From DATLRC01 sp035534895 (GTDB lineage Bacteria; Patescibacteriota; Saccharimonadia; Saccharimonadales; UBA4665), in NCBI GenBank assembly GCA_035534895.1, contig DATLRC010000019.1:1-26773 (forward strand): DNA of 26,773 bases, read 5' to 3'. The notes below the pieces were generated by a model. That model was given only the letters and a program-made list of their open reading frames with translations. It had not been told where the DNA came from and did not search any database. Both the position numbers and the translations under genes were made by a program. This document shows, piece by piece, positions 1 to 7,260 of this stretch. The stretch's first letter is position 1, and every line of letters begins with the position of its first letter.

Positions 1-1
1 G

Positions 2-1633
2 AGTACCTACCAATCTATCCGGGTGCGCAGCGACATGCCGTACATTACGACTGATACCCAGCATTTCACGAGGTTCAAGGATCGAGTCTTATCTTCGCAT
101 CATCTTAGCCAGCCAACCATACTGTCTAGCTCCGAATTATCTGACCTGTATCATTTTCCTAATACCGATCTCACCAAGACCGAGGGGTTAGTCAAAAGCC
201 GGAGCCGAGAGCTACCGGCACCGCTATCCATCAGTCACAGTGATGCGCAGTTGGATGTGCTGGTGGGCGTGAACCAGCACGGTGGTACAACCCAGTCAAT
301 TGGCTTAACCCTTGAGCAACGCCGCAAACATACCTACGTCATTGGTAAAACTGGTACCGGTAAGACTACCTTGCTGACGAGCTCTATTTACCAGGATATG
401 GTCAGTGGTAAAGGCCTAGCCGTACTCGATCCGCATGGCGATATGTTCCAGGAGTTGCTCAGTATTGTTCCCGAGCATCGACGCCAGGACGTAGTCGTCT
501 TTGACCCTTCTGACCGCGACTTCCCGATTGGCCTAAACCTGCTTGATCCAGGGCTGGAGTTTGACGACGAGGACGACAAACAGCAGTGGATCACTAGTAA
601 CGTGTTATCCGTTTTTGCCAAGCTGGCGGACGAAAAGCTTTGGGGGCCACGTATGGAGCATGTACTGCGCAGTACCACTCTGACCGCTCTACAGACACCG
701 GATCCAAGCTTATATACCATCCAGCGCCTTCTAACAGATAGGCCATACCAGCGAGCAGTAGCTAAAACTCTAAAAGACCCAGTGCTTAGACAGTTCTGGC
801 AAAAAGAGTTTGCCTTAATGGGTGGCATGCAACTATCTAATGTTACCCAACCACTAACCAACCGCCTAGGTCATTTTATTACCACCAAGATGTCGAGGCA
901 TATATTGATGCAAGAAACCAGTACCTTGCGTATCGCTGATATTATGAATGAGGGCAAGATATTACTGGTTAATCTGTCTAAGGGTGATATTGGTGAAGAT
1001 CAAAGTACATTCTTTGGTACGATTCTGACATCTTTCATCTGGATGGCGGCCTACCAGCGGACTAAGATCCCGGAAAAACAACGACGTGATTTTTTTCTCT
1101 ATGTTGATGAGTTTCAGAACTTCGCTACACCTAGATTTGCAGAGATTACCAGTGAAGGTCGCAAGTTCCGGGTGTCTCTGATTGTTTCGCACCAGAATAT
1201 CGCTCAGATAGAAGATAAAGCTATTCTAAAGGTCATGGCTGGTAATGCCCATACTATCATTGCCCTGAAAAGTAGCCCTGATGATGAAGCCTTTATCTTG
1301 CCGTTCATGAAACCAGTGGTTGAGCGCGGCGATATCGTCAACCTGGCACCGTACCACTTCTTCATGAAGACTACCGCCGATGAGAGTGAGGACGCCTTTT
1401 CAGGTATGACAGTACCGTTGGACGTTGTAGGTTCAGATACTGTCAGAGACGAAGTTATTGCCTACAGCCAAGAGCAATACGGGACGCCCAAAGCAACTGT
1501 TGAGGCGTACATGGAGGAGTTGTTTAGATTAGAGGAGAGGACGAAAAAGAAACAGTCTGAAACAGCCAATAAGACCGCTCAAAAACCGAAGAAAACAAAA
1601 TCGGATGACTCAGGGACAGTACACGGAGCCTGA
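2..1633 (+). CDS. VirD4/TraG-like conjugative coupling ATPase (HerA superfamily), 5' truncated by window edge
   Basis: This is a hexameric-type DNA-pumping or coupling ATPase, the kind that delivers DNA to a type IV secretion channel. A Walker A motif GKTGTGKT lies about 110 residues into the visible part, followed by LAVLDPHGD. A Walker B-like LYVDEFQNF lies near residue 360, and SHQNIAQI, a typical TraG/DUF87-family motif, follows. The C-terminus is Lys-rich and low in complexity. The frame is open to base 2 with family-like residues before the first possible start (GTG at 23). Full-length relatives are usually longer, so I treat this as a 3' partial gene rather than starting it at 23. It converges on avd with only 7 nt between the two stops. 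Family assignment is confident; the role in transfer is inferred. Confidence 0.85.
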   Translation, partial: STYQSIRVRSDMPYITTDTQHFTRFKDRVLSSHHLSQPTILSSSELSDLYHFPNTDLTKTEGLVKSRSRELPAPLSISHSDAQLDVLVGVNQHGGTTQSIGLTLEQRRKHTYVIGKTGTGKTTLLTSSIYQDMVSGKGLAVLDPHGDMFQELLSIVPEHRRQDVVVFDPSDRDFPIGLNLLDPGLEFDDEDDKQQWITSNVLSVFAKLADEKLWGPRMEHVLRSTTLTALQTPDPSLYTIQRLLTDRPYQRAVAKTLKDPVLRQFWQKEFALMGGMQLSNVTQPLTNRLGHFITTKMSRHILMQETSTLRIADIMNEGKILLVNLSKGDIGEDQSTFFGTILTSFIWMAAYQRTKIPEKQRRDFFLYVDEFQNFATPRFAEITSEGRKFRVSLIVSHQNIAQIEDKAILKVMAGNAHTIIALKSSPDDEAFILPFMKPVVERGDIVNLAPYHFFMKTTADESEDAFSGMTVPLDVVGSDTVRDEVIAYSQEQYGTPKATVEAYMEELFRLEERTKKKQSETANKTAQKPKKTKSDDSGTVHGA

Positions 1634-1640
1634 GGCCAAT

Positions 1641-1991
1641 TCAGTTTGTTGTTTCAGCTGACTTTGATTGCTTCTGCCAGCCGCGCAGCAACCGCCCAAT
1701 CTCGTCTAACTTGGCTGAGCTAAACTCAAACTGCCGGGGGCTGAGTAACTTATATTCAAAAGATAACCGCAGGAATACTCACTGGACTTCGTGCTCAACC
1801 AGTGCCCGCTCAATCAGATCGGACTTTTCATTGGCATAGTTTGCCCCAATTACTATCCGTAACAACTGCATGGCACTTCCTTGCATCTCTATGCCCAGGC
1901 TATAGCGGTGGACTTTACTGAAGCGCTCTACTGTCGGACGCAGCCAAAACAAATACTCCCAAGTTTTGCGGAAGACAACGAGCTTATCCAC
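1641..1991 (-). pseudogene. avd: avd-like DGR accessory protein, interrupted by an in-frame TGA
   Basis: The product resembles Avd, the four-helix-bundle accessory variability determinant that binds the DGR reverse transcriptase and the template RNA. The GTG at 1991 opens a 117-codon frame. It contains FRKTWEYLFWLRPTVERFSK and HRYSLGIEMQG early, and ends with KLDEIGRLLRGWQ, a typical Avd tail. Codon 71 (1779-1781) is TGA, yet the same frame continues with recognisable Avd sequence (VFLRLSFEYKLLS) to a TGA at 1641. The stop sits where the family usually has a charged residue such as Arg, so a CGA to TGA change is the simplest explanation. Alternatives are a sequencing error or readthrough. An upstream GTG at 2027 is possible, but it adds Cys/Trp-rich sequence unlike Avd. 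The gene lies 204 bp downstream of the TR. Confidence 0.75.
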
Positions 1992-2195
1992 GAATAAACA
2001 CCTGCGCCAGAAGCAAAAGCCCACCACGTGGTGAGTATTCGCCCCCGACTGTCATATTTAGCCTGCTAAGCATCGAGCCCACAGGCTTGGACAGCACAAA
2101 CGGGAGATCATCATGCACGCTGGCGGCAACCTTAGTTGACCACCATTCTTGCAGCCAGAAATTGGTAAAGCCAGCTTCTGGTGGAGCCTGAAGCT
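1992..2195 (-). other. DGR non-coding spacer between template repeat and avd
   Basis: About 200 bp separate the end of the TR from the avd start on the minus strand. Open frames cross it, but none has family character or a convincing ribosome-binding site; they are shadows of the TR frame. In characterised DGRs the template RNA extends beyond the TR into flanking sequence needed for cDNA priming and Avd binding, so this spacer may be part of the template RNA. That is inference by analogy. Confidence 0.4.
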
Positions 2196-2310
2196 CCTGG
2201 CGACGCGAAACCCAATGTTGTTGTTCGTATTCGTCGGCGCATTGTTCAGATTGAGCGAGAATGCTCCAGCATTGCTGCCATTGTTCCAATTGCCGCCGCG
2301 TTTGAACGCG
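2196..2310 (-). repeat. DGR template repeat (TR), 115 bp
   Basis: Aligned by hand with 3511-3625, this segment is the same length without gaps. It matches at 99 of 115 positions. All 16 mismatches fall where the TR has T on the plus strand (A on the coding strand): 2216, 2225, 2231, 2242, 2243, 2245, 2251, 2252, 2262, 2273, 2282, 2284, 2285, 2290, 2302 and 2303. By count the TR has 32 such adenines, so 16 of 32 A sites and 0 of 83 other sites differ. This is the signature of adenine-directed mutagenic retrohoming. In the target frame it encodes many Asn (AAC/AAT) codons, the usual design that gives wide amino-acid choice without stops. Confidence 0.95.
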
Positions 2311-2347
2311 CGCCATAAGCTTGTGTTGCCCAACCAAATTGTAAACC

Positions 2348-3439
2348 TTAATCGTCATGGCCACCACCAGCAACTTTAAATGGATTAATTGCCTCTAGCA
2401 GACCTTTGGCATGGGCAAAACTGGCATAGGCCTGAAACTGCTGCCAACTGTCTTGGGCCGCGATTTCGCCCTGTTGGCGGCGTGTCCGTGCCAAACGGCG
2501 CATAAAGCGTTCCACGGTCGGCCGAGACAGACGGCGTACAAACATCTCCGCATCATAGCCGACAAACCGCTCGCGAATAACAAACTTGTGGATATTGGTC
2601 TTCTTGGGGTGCAAGCTTAGCGCCAACTCTCCGCCGACAAAATTTGAAAGTGAAAGCTTTACCTCGTCCAGGTGCTGTTTGGAGGGGTGGATGATCAAAA
2701 AGTCATCCATATAGCGTAAGTAATAGTGCTCATGCAAACAATGTTTTACAAATTTATCCAAGTGGTTCAAGTAGATATTGGCGAATAACTGGCTGGTCAG
2801 GTTGCCAATCGGCTGACCGACCGCTTGGTTTACCACACTCGACTTGGTATGTTGGGAGGCTCGAGAGAGAGGAAACCCCAGCCCCAAAACCACTTGCGGA
2901 TCTTCAGTTGGCTCGTGGTAAGAACCAATTATTTGCGTGCATAGTTCAAGCGTCTTCGCGTCATGAATCTGTTGGCTGAGGAGTTGTAATAGAATACGAT
3001 GGTCAATGCTGGCAAAAAACTTACGAATATCTGCCCGTAATACATAAAAATCACCATATTTGTCATGAGCCGAGCGGAGGAAATGCTGTAGACGCAGAAC
3101 CGCCGCGTGTGTCCCCTTGCCACGGCGACAAGCGTAGGAGTCATCGATAAATATCCGCTCAAACAACGGCTCAATCTGGCGAACCAAGGCGTGGTGCACT
3201 ATTCTATCGGTAAATGGCGCGGCTGAGACATCGCGTTGTTTGGGATCATAAACCTTAAAGGTGCGATACTTGCCGTGCTTGTAACTGCCAGCTTTTAGTT
3301 GGCGTTGCAGTTGCCAGAGAATTTTCTCGGCGTGCAGGTCATGGCGCAGTACCTCGGCTCGATCGTGCTTGCCACCGGCGGCGGCTTTATAGGCGGCGTA
3401 AAGGTTATTGAAGTCGGTTATTTGGTCAAATAAAGTCAC
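2348..3439 (-). CDS. DGR reverse transcriptase
   Basis: This RNA-directed DNA polymerase of the DGR type copies the template RNA with adenine-specific infidelity for insertion into the VR. In its 363 aa the finger/palm motifs run in order: RADIRKFFASIDH, with the first metal Asp near residue 137; QPIGNLTSQ at about 209-217, where the DGR-type IGxxxSQ replaces the QGxxxSP of most retroelement RTs; and RYMDD at about 242-246 with the two catalytic Asp. There is no maturase or endonuclease domain, and the length is normal for DGR RTs. The GTG at 3439 is chosen because AGGTGG sits 4-9 nt upstream. It lies 68 bp downstream of the target gene and just before the TR, so target, RT, TR and avd are probably co-transcribed. 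All catalytic residues are intact. Confidence 0.95.
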   Translation of the reverse strand: MTLFDQITDFNNLYAAYKAAAGGKHDRAEVLRHDLHAEKILWQLQRQLKAGSYKHGKYRTFKVYDPKQRDVSAAPFTDRIVHHALVRQIEPLFERIFIDDSYACRRGKGTHAAVLRLQHFLRSAHDKYGDFYVLRADIRKFFASIDHRILLQLLSQQIHDAKTLELCTQIIGSYHEPTEDPQVVLGLGFPLSRASQHTKSSVVNQAVGQPIGNLTSQLFANIYLNHLDKFVKHCLHEHYYLRYMDDFLIIHPSKQHLDEVKLSLSNFVGGELALSLHPKKTNIHKFVIRERFVGYDAEMFVRRLSRPTVERFMRRLARTRRQQGEIAAQDSWQQFQAYASFAHAKGLLEAINPFKVAGGGHDD

Positions 3440-3507
3440 GTGCCCACCTATTAATTTTGCTTTCGGCCTGCCTCCGGTAGGCTAGGAGATGCTAGATTTA
3501 AGATGAT

Positions 3508-5472
3508 CTACCTGGCGACGCGAAACCCAAAGTTGTTGTCCGTATACGTCGGCGCAGCGCTCAGAGCGAGCGAGAAAGCTCCAGCATCGCTGCCATCGGC
3601 CCAACTGCCGCCGCGTAGGAACGCGTATTGGATAGCGTTAGTCGTAGAATTCTCACTGTAGATCTGCCCTAGTCCTTGAGTGGAGTTCCAGCCCATATCA
3701 GTTGGGTTAAGATATTGCAGACCTTTAAATTGAGTAATGGCCGTATAGTCATTCCAGGCAAAACCAGCAGTTGCGGTCATCGGCTGGTCATTACCCAGGA
3801 TCCAAGAGTCGGTCCACTGCCAGACGTTGCCGCCAATGTCCCAGATGATATTGCCATTACTGAGGGTGAGGGTACGTTTCTGGGTGCCGGTGGTGCTGCC
3901 GCAGACAGTATTAACACCAGCGGTAACAGTACCATAGCAAGCTTGGGTGTCGTCGCTGCTGGCCGTCAGAGCCTGAGCCGGTGAGTTGTCATTGTGGCCG
4001 CTGGCCAGGATCTTGCCAGTCGTGCCGGGGGCGTTGTTGCAGAGCGAGCCGTCACTATTACACCAGTTGGTGTTTTGCCACAGGGCATTTTCGGCGATGG
4101 TCATCCATTCGTTGTCGGTTATGAGGTGACAGCCACTGCAGACGGCAGACGCGGTGGTTTCGGCTGTCTGCTGAGATATACTAACCCAAGGCAAGACATT
4201 CGGTACGGAGACGGCATTGCCGCTGCCGTCATTGGAAGCATCGTACTTCATGACACAAAAGCCCGGCAGAGTGCCGTATTTAGAGCTGCCGGGTACCCAG
4301 ATGTAGCCGGTCAGGCCACTGCAGCTGCTGGTTATACTAGTGCCGTAAGTCAGAGAGCCAACAGTAGCGTTACCGGTAACGCTTAGGCTGGCCAGCGTGG
4401 TACTGCCGGTGACACTTAGGCTGCCGAGGGTGCTGAGGCCGGTAACACCCAGCGTTCCGCCAATAGTGACGTTATTGGTGACGCTGAGGGCGGTGCCAGC
4501 CGCCGATAGGGTGATAGCACCGATAAAAGTCTGGGTAGCATTGAGTAAAGCGACGTTGGCACTGAGCCGGGCGTCGGCCAGGGTACCGCTGCTGATGTTG
4601 GAAGCATTGGTGAAGTAGCTGCTGCTGTTACCTTGCAGTGTGGCAGCGTTAACATTGGTCAGGTTAGCACCAGATAGGACCGGCAGTATACCACCAGCCG
4701 TAAGCTGTACTAACTGGCTGGCGCCGTTGAAGCTGTTGCCCTGCAGGGTGGCGTTGGCACTGAGCCGGGCGTCGGCCAGGGTACCGCTGCTGATGTTGGA
4801 AGCATTGGTGAAGTAACCGGCGTTAAAACCACTAAGGTAGCTGGCATCTACATTGGTAATACCGGAGCCACTGCCGGCCAGGGTGGCGGCAATGACGCCA
4901 CCGGTAATATTGAGGTTACCGGCTTCAGCCGTACCAGGGCTAGTGGCTTGGCGGGAGACACAGACCCCGGCGATACAGTCGTTAGAACCGGCCACGCCTT
5001 GGATACCTTGTATACCCTGCGAACCCTGTGCCCCCTGGGCGCCGTTAGCGCCTGACAAGCCACGGCTACCGGTAGCACCACTGACGCCGATCTGGCCTGG
5101 TTGGCCGTCCTGCCCGGATGGTCCTGTCGGGCCTGGCGAACCGTGTACACCCGGCGGCCCCTGGAAGACCAGGCTGCTGATAAAGCGGGCCGCCAGACTG
5201 CGGCCGGGCTGAGTGGAAGCGGCCTGGACGGCGGCAATACCTCGCCAGACCAAGAATAAGGCTATAAGCAATAGTAGCCAGCGTCCCCGATGATGTGGCT
5301 TGCCTGGCGACAGATTCTCAGGTGTGTTTTTGGTATCTGTTTGGCTACTCTTGGCCTGTGCTGTGTCTACAGACCCGACTACTGGGCTGGCAGCACCGAA
5401 GGTTGCTAATGTTGCCCCACCCCCAACATTTTCTGAGGTTGGCAGGAGTGGATTAGTGAAGTCGTTTAACAT
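3508..5472 (-). CDS. DGR target: membrane-anchored collagen-stalk surface protein with FGE/C-type-lectin-like variable domain
   Basis: This 654-aa protein is probably a surface adhesin with a diversifiable binding face. In order it has: a Ser/Thr/Pro-rich N-terminus (1-62); one membrane helix (about 64-82, RWLLLLIALFLVWRG) with positive residues before it, suggesting an N-in, C-out anchor; a collagen-like Gly-X-Y tract (about 105-163, starting GPPGVHGSPGPTGPSG); tail-fibre-like beta repeats (about 170-370) including two copies of TNASNISSGTLADARLSAN; and a C-terminal FGE-sulfatase/CLec-fold domain (about 375-654) with GNVWQWTDSW, RGGSW and a GFRVAR end. The last 38 codons form the VR. The start ATG at 5472 has only a weak AAAGG ahead of it. 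A strong promoter lies about 75 bp upstream. The ligand is unknown; the binding role is inferred from other DGR targets with this fold. Confidence 0.9.
   Translation of the reverse strand: MLNDFTNPLLPTSENVGGGATLATFGAASPVVGSVDTAQAKSSQTDTKNTPENLSPGKPHHRGRWLLLLIALFLVWRGIAAVQAASTQPGRSLAARFISSLVFQGPPGVHGSPGPTGPSGQDGQPGQIGVSGATGSRGLSGANGAQGAQGSQGIQGIQGVAGSNDCIAGVCVSRQATSPGTAEAGNLNITGGVIAATLAGSGSGITNVDASYLSGFNAGYFTNASNISSGTLADARLSANATLQGNSFNGASQLVQLTAGGILPVLSGANLTNVNAATLQGNSSSYFTNASNISSGTLADARLSANVALLNATQTFIGAITLSAAGTALSVTNNVTIGGTLGVTGLSTLGSLSVTGSTTLASLSVTGNATVGSLTYGTSITSSCSGLTGYIWVPGSSKYGTLPGFCVMKYDASNDGSGNAVSVPNVLPWVSISQQTAETTASAVCSGCHLITDNEWMTIAENALWQNTNWCNSDGSLCNNAPGTTGKILASGHNDNSPAQALTASSDDTQACYGTVTAGVNTVCGSTTGTQKRTLTLSNGNIIWDIGGNVWQWTDSWILGNDQPMTATAGFAWNDYTAITQFKGLQYLNPTDMGWNSTQGLGQIYSENSTTNAIQYAFLRGGSWADGSDAGAFSLALSAAPTYTDNNFGFRVAR
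3511..3625 (-). repeat. DGR variable region (VR), 115 bp
   Basis: This is the 3' end of the target gene, ending exactly at the codon before the TAG stop. It is the mutated copy of the TR at 2196-2310. Relative to the TR frame, 11 residues differ: one Lys to Leu, nine Asn to Ser, Ala, Asp or Tyr, and one Ile to Phe. The invariant scaffold residues (GG, W, GAFSL, GFRVAR) are kept. The last 20 bp of the coding strand (plus 3511-3530) are identical to the TR and hold the presumed IMH-type homing end. Confidence 0.95.
4554..4617 (-). repeat. 64-bp exact direct repeat, copy 2 in the target gene
   Basis: This is identical over 64 bp to 4752-4815, at a period of 198 bp (66 codons). It encodes the second YFTNASNISSGTLADARLSAN stretch of the stalk. 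Exact identity at the DNA level points to recent internal duplication or gene conversion. Confidence 0.9.
4752..4815 (-). repeat. 64-bp exact direct repeat, copy 1 in the target gene
   Basis: This is the partner of 4554-4617, upstream in the reading direction. The flanking LQGN-type sequence is also related between the two units, so the duplicated module is longer than the exact core. Confidence 0.9.
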
Positions 5473-5535
5473 TTTTATTTATATAACCTTTATTGAGCCC
5501 ATGGTCGTACGCATTATGATCTCACACTCTAGATT

Positions 5536-5554
5536 GTATACTAATTTAGTATAC
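5536..5554. promoter_or_regulatory. 19-bp perfect palindrome, candidate operator over the DGR target promoter
   Basis: GTATACTAA, one base, then TTAGTATAC form a perfect 9-bp inverted repeat. It covers the minus-strand -10 box of the DGR target promoter and the expected transcription start, a position suited to a repressor. The half-site recurs at the recombinase-operon promoter (7520-7528). Confidence 0.6.
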
Positions 5555-5577
5555 GTAACAACGGTTATGTTAGTCAA
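5548..5577 (-). promoter_or_regulatory. Sigma-70-type promoter of the DGR target/RT operon
   Basis: On the minus strand TTGACT (5577-5572), an 18-nt spacer and TATACT (5553-5548) give a near-consensus promoter. The expected start lies near 5541, leaving a leader of about 70 nt before the ATG at 5472. Confidence 0.65.
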
Positions 5578-5737
5578 CGCCCGAATCTCTTCCAATACAA
5601 GGATGGTCATTTAGTATCCAGCCTCAATGTATACAGCTCAATAAGTATTAGTTCTATGGTATAAGCATTAGGGGTTGTGGGTCAAGGGGGTTTGCATTCT
5701 TGCAGCCTTCTTACGGTACGTCCAGGAGCTGCTCCAG

Positions 5738-5980
5738 CTAGATAGCAGTATCGATTAACTGAACGTTACTAGGACTTTTTGCTGCGGCACATTCCCCAGC
5801 TGTCCCGGGATTTCCGTCGACACTTACGCCGGCACTCAGCCCACAATCCAGGCGCAGGCAGAAGTTACCGGCATTGTATGCGTCCACAGCCCCATCGCAT
5901 GTATCGATGATCTCCCCATATAGGGCTCGTCCCTCGTCAGTAGTACTGGCAGCTGCTACCCGATTACGCTTATCATTACA
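5738..5980 (-). pseudogene. Gene fragment, about 80 codons, Cys-containing, function unknown
   Basis: A minus-strand frame is open from a TAA (5981-5983) to a TAG at 5738, with protein-like composition and little low complexity (for example TDEGRALYGEIIDTCDGA, NAGNFCLRLDCGLSAGV and GECAAAKSPSNVQLIDTAI). Four Cys suggest an exported, disulphide-bonded domain. No start codon with a ribosome-binding site is present, and the upstream sequence does not continue it in another frame. I read it as the 3' remnant of a gene truncated by rearrangement. The family is not recognised. Confidence 0.35.
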
Positions 5981-6060
5981 TTAAGAATAAGCAAATTGTA
6001 TGTGCATTGCAAGTAACATAACAAAAGTTCAACTGGTACGCGCCAACTGTTTGGTGTTTA

Positions 6061-6370
6061 CCGTCTTTTCATGTTCTGACGGCGAAGCGCCGGGGCGTCC
6101 CGCGCTGGAAACGTCAACAATCGATACCGAAGCTGATGGCTCGCCGGAGTCTGTCGGCTGGGATCTCACGTTCAACCGATACCGGCCGAAACACACCCCT
6201 GGTATGCGGGGCTGTCCCAGCGGGCGGGCCAGCAGCTCGAACAGTGCCCGCAGCGGCGCAGGTCCCGCAACGCCCTCATAGACAGGCTCGCCGCCTGTTC
6301 GCCCAAGGCCGAGGTGAACTTCCTATTGCAACGTGCAGCGTCTGGACCGCGAAGCAGAGACTAGGCCCTC
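6061..6370 (+). pseudogene. GC-rich degenerate remnant, possibly of a type I methyltransferase (HsdM) C-terminus
   Basis: This stretch is clearly GC-richer than its AT-rich surroundings. One plus frame contains GWDLTFNRYRP, resembling the xYDLSxNRYKE motif near the C-terminus of HsdM proteins. A different plus frame then reads HPWYAGLSQRAGQQLEQC and on to a stop near 6363. No single frame carries both and no start is apparent. The HsdM suggestion rests on one short motif. Composition suggests foreign origin. Confidence 0.2.
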
Positions 6371-6465
6371 TACCACATTAACTGGATAGAGGTTGTTGAG
6401 CATAACCGAGATTAGCTTGGTTGCCCTGAGCAACGGCGTTAAACTGCTCGACTAAGAATTGGTGG

Positions 6466-7260
6466 CTAAACCTCCTCCCAAATAATCCCAGTAACTCCCT
6501 CAAGCTTAACCTGCTCAACAGTTGCAAACCGAATACGAATCTCCTCATTCTCATCCTCCTGGGCATCTTCCAGCAGCTTACGGGTTCGGCGCTTGGCATA
6601 GATCAGATCGACTTTGGTGGGGCAAGCCAACAGTACAATTGGTGGTATGTCATCACCAGTCTCTCTTTCCCATTCACCATCACTCAAATAGGTTACATAA
6701 TCCTTAAGTCGTTTCTTAACCATGTAGCGGGGAGTGCTTGCGTCAAAGATCCCCAGCAAGTAGCTGGCCCTGGTTTTAGGTGTCTGTTTCTCAAAACATA
6801 AGTCTGGTTTCAGGTCACCCAGGAAACAGTACTCGTTATCCGTGTCAGCATAGTCGGCAGCGGTTACGAAGCCGTAGTGCGTCCTGCCGACCACTTTGCT
6901 TTCCAGGTTAATGCCACAGTCAGCGATAAGCAGGCATCTACCAATAAAGTCAGGTTGGCGTGATGACTCCCGGTAGCGCTTACGCAGCTCTTCTGGTGGA
7001 TAGTCTTCGTTCTCCCGCAACCAGCGTATAGCGTTCAGACCGAGGTAGTAGATAGCTGGCTTGGTTTTCTCGACAAAGTTATCTCCATCATAGATCCATT
7101 CGAGGTACTGTTTATCCCTTAGATCTTTAAGCCACTCAGCGATACGTCGATTATTCTTATGACCCATTAGTGCTTGTATCTGAATGCGATTAAGAAATCT
7201 ATATCTATATAGGTGTTTTAGTATGGCTTGTTGTTTTGCGGTGATGGGTGATAGTTTCAT
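6466..7260 (-). CDS. Replication-relaxation family protein
   Basis: This 264-aa cytoplasmic protein resembles the replication-relaxation (Replic_Relax) family, found on plasmids and integrative elements and linked to plasmid DNA relaxation or replication. The N-terminus (about 1-75) is a winged-helix-like DNA-binding region starting ITAKQQAILKHLYRYRFL and NRIQIQALMG, with RRIAEWLKDLRDKQYL next. The remainder is a mixed alpha/beta domain (about 90-264) with YYLGLNAIRWL and LKPDLCFE. The ATG at 7260 is the first methionine; no strong ribosome-binding site precedes it. In other CPR elements such genes commonly accompany TraG-like ATPases, which matches this context. It is divergent from the recombinase operon and shares an AT-rich intergenic region with it. 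The exact biochemical role is not deducible here. Confidence 0.75.
   Translation of the reverse strand: MKLSPITAKQQAILKHLYRYRFLNRIQIQALMGHKNNRRIAEWLKDLRDKQYLEWIYDGDNFVEKTKPAIYYLGLNAIRWLRENEDYPPEELRKRYRESSRQPDFIGRCLLIADCGINLESKVVGRTHYGFVTAADYADTDNEYCFLGDLKPDLCFEKQTPKTRASYLLGIFDASTPRYMVKKRLKDYVTYLSDGEWERETGDDIPPIVLLACPTKVDLIYAKRRTRKLLEDAQEDENEEIRIRFATVEQVKLEGVTGIIWEEV

Noticed and set aside
1779..1781. Alternative genetic code with UGA as sense, suggested by avd
   Set aside because: No housekeeping gene in the window needs TGA as sense and several end with TGA, so a single interrupted gene is more likely.
2058..2333. Open frame through the TR with 90 codons
   Set aside because: It exists because the TR must encode the target C-terminus in that frame. 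It has no ribosome-binding site and the flanks are not protein-like; it is not a second target gene.
3465..3490. Imperfect hairpin (GCCT/AGGC) about 30 bp downstream of the VR
   Set aside because: DGRs often have a hairpin just after the VR, but this stem is only 4 bp plus mismatches and further away than usual; not strong enough to annotate.
4848..5237. Long opposite-strand and alternate-frame Pro-rich open frames over the adhesin gene
   Set aside because: They are shadows of the Gly-X-Y repeat composition.
6136..6381. Plus-strand open frame of about 80 codons in the GC-rich patch
   Set aside because: Composition is that of a GC-rich shadow frame, with no recognisable motif or ribosome-binding site; treated with the degenerate remnant instead.
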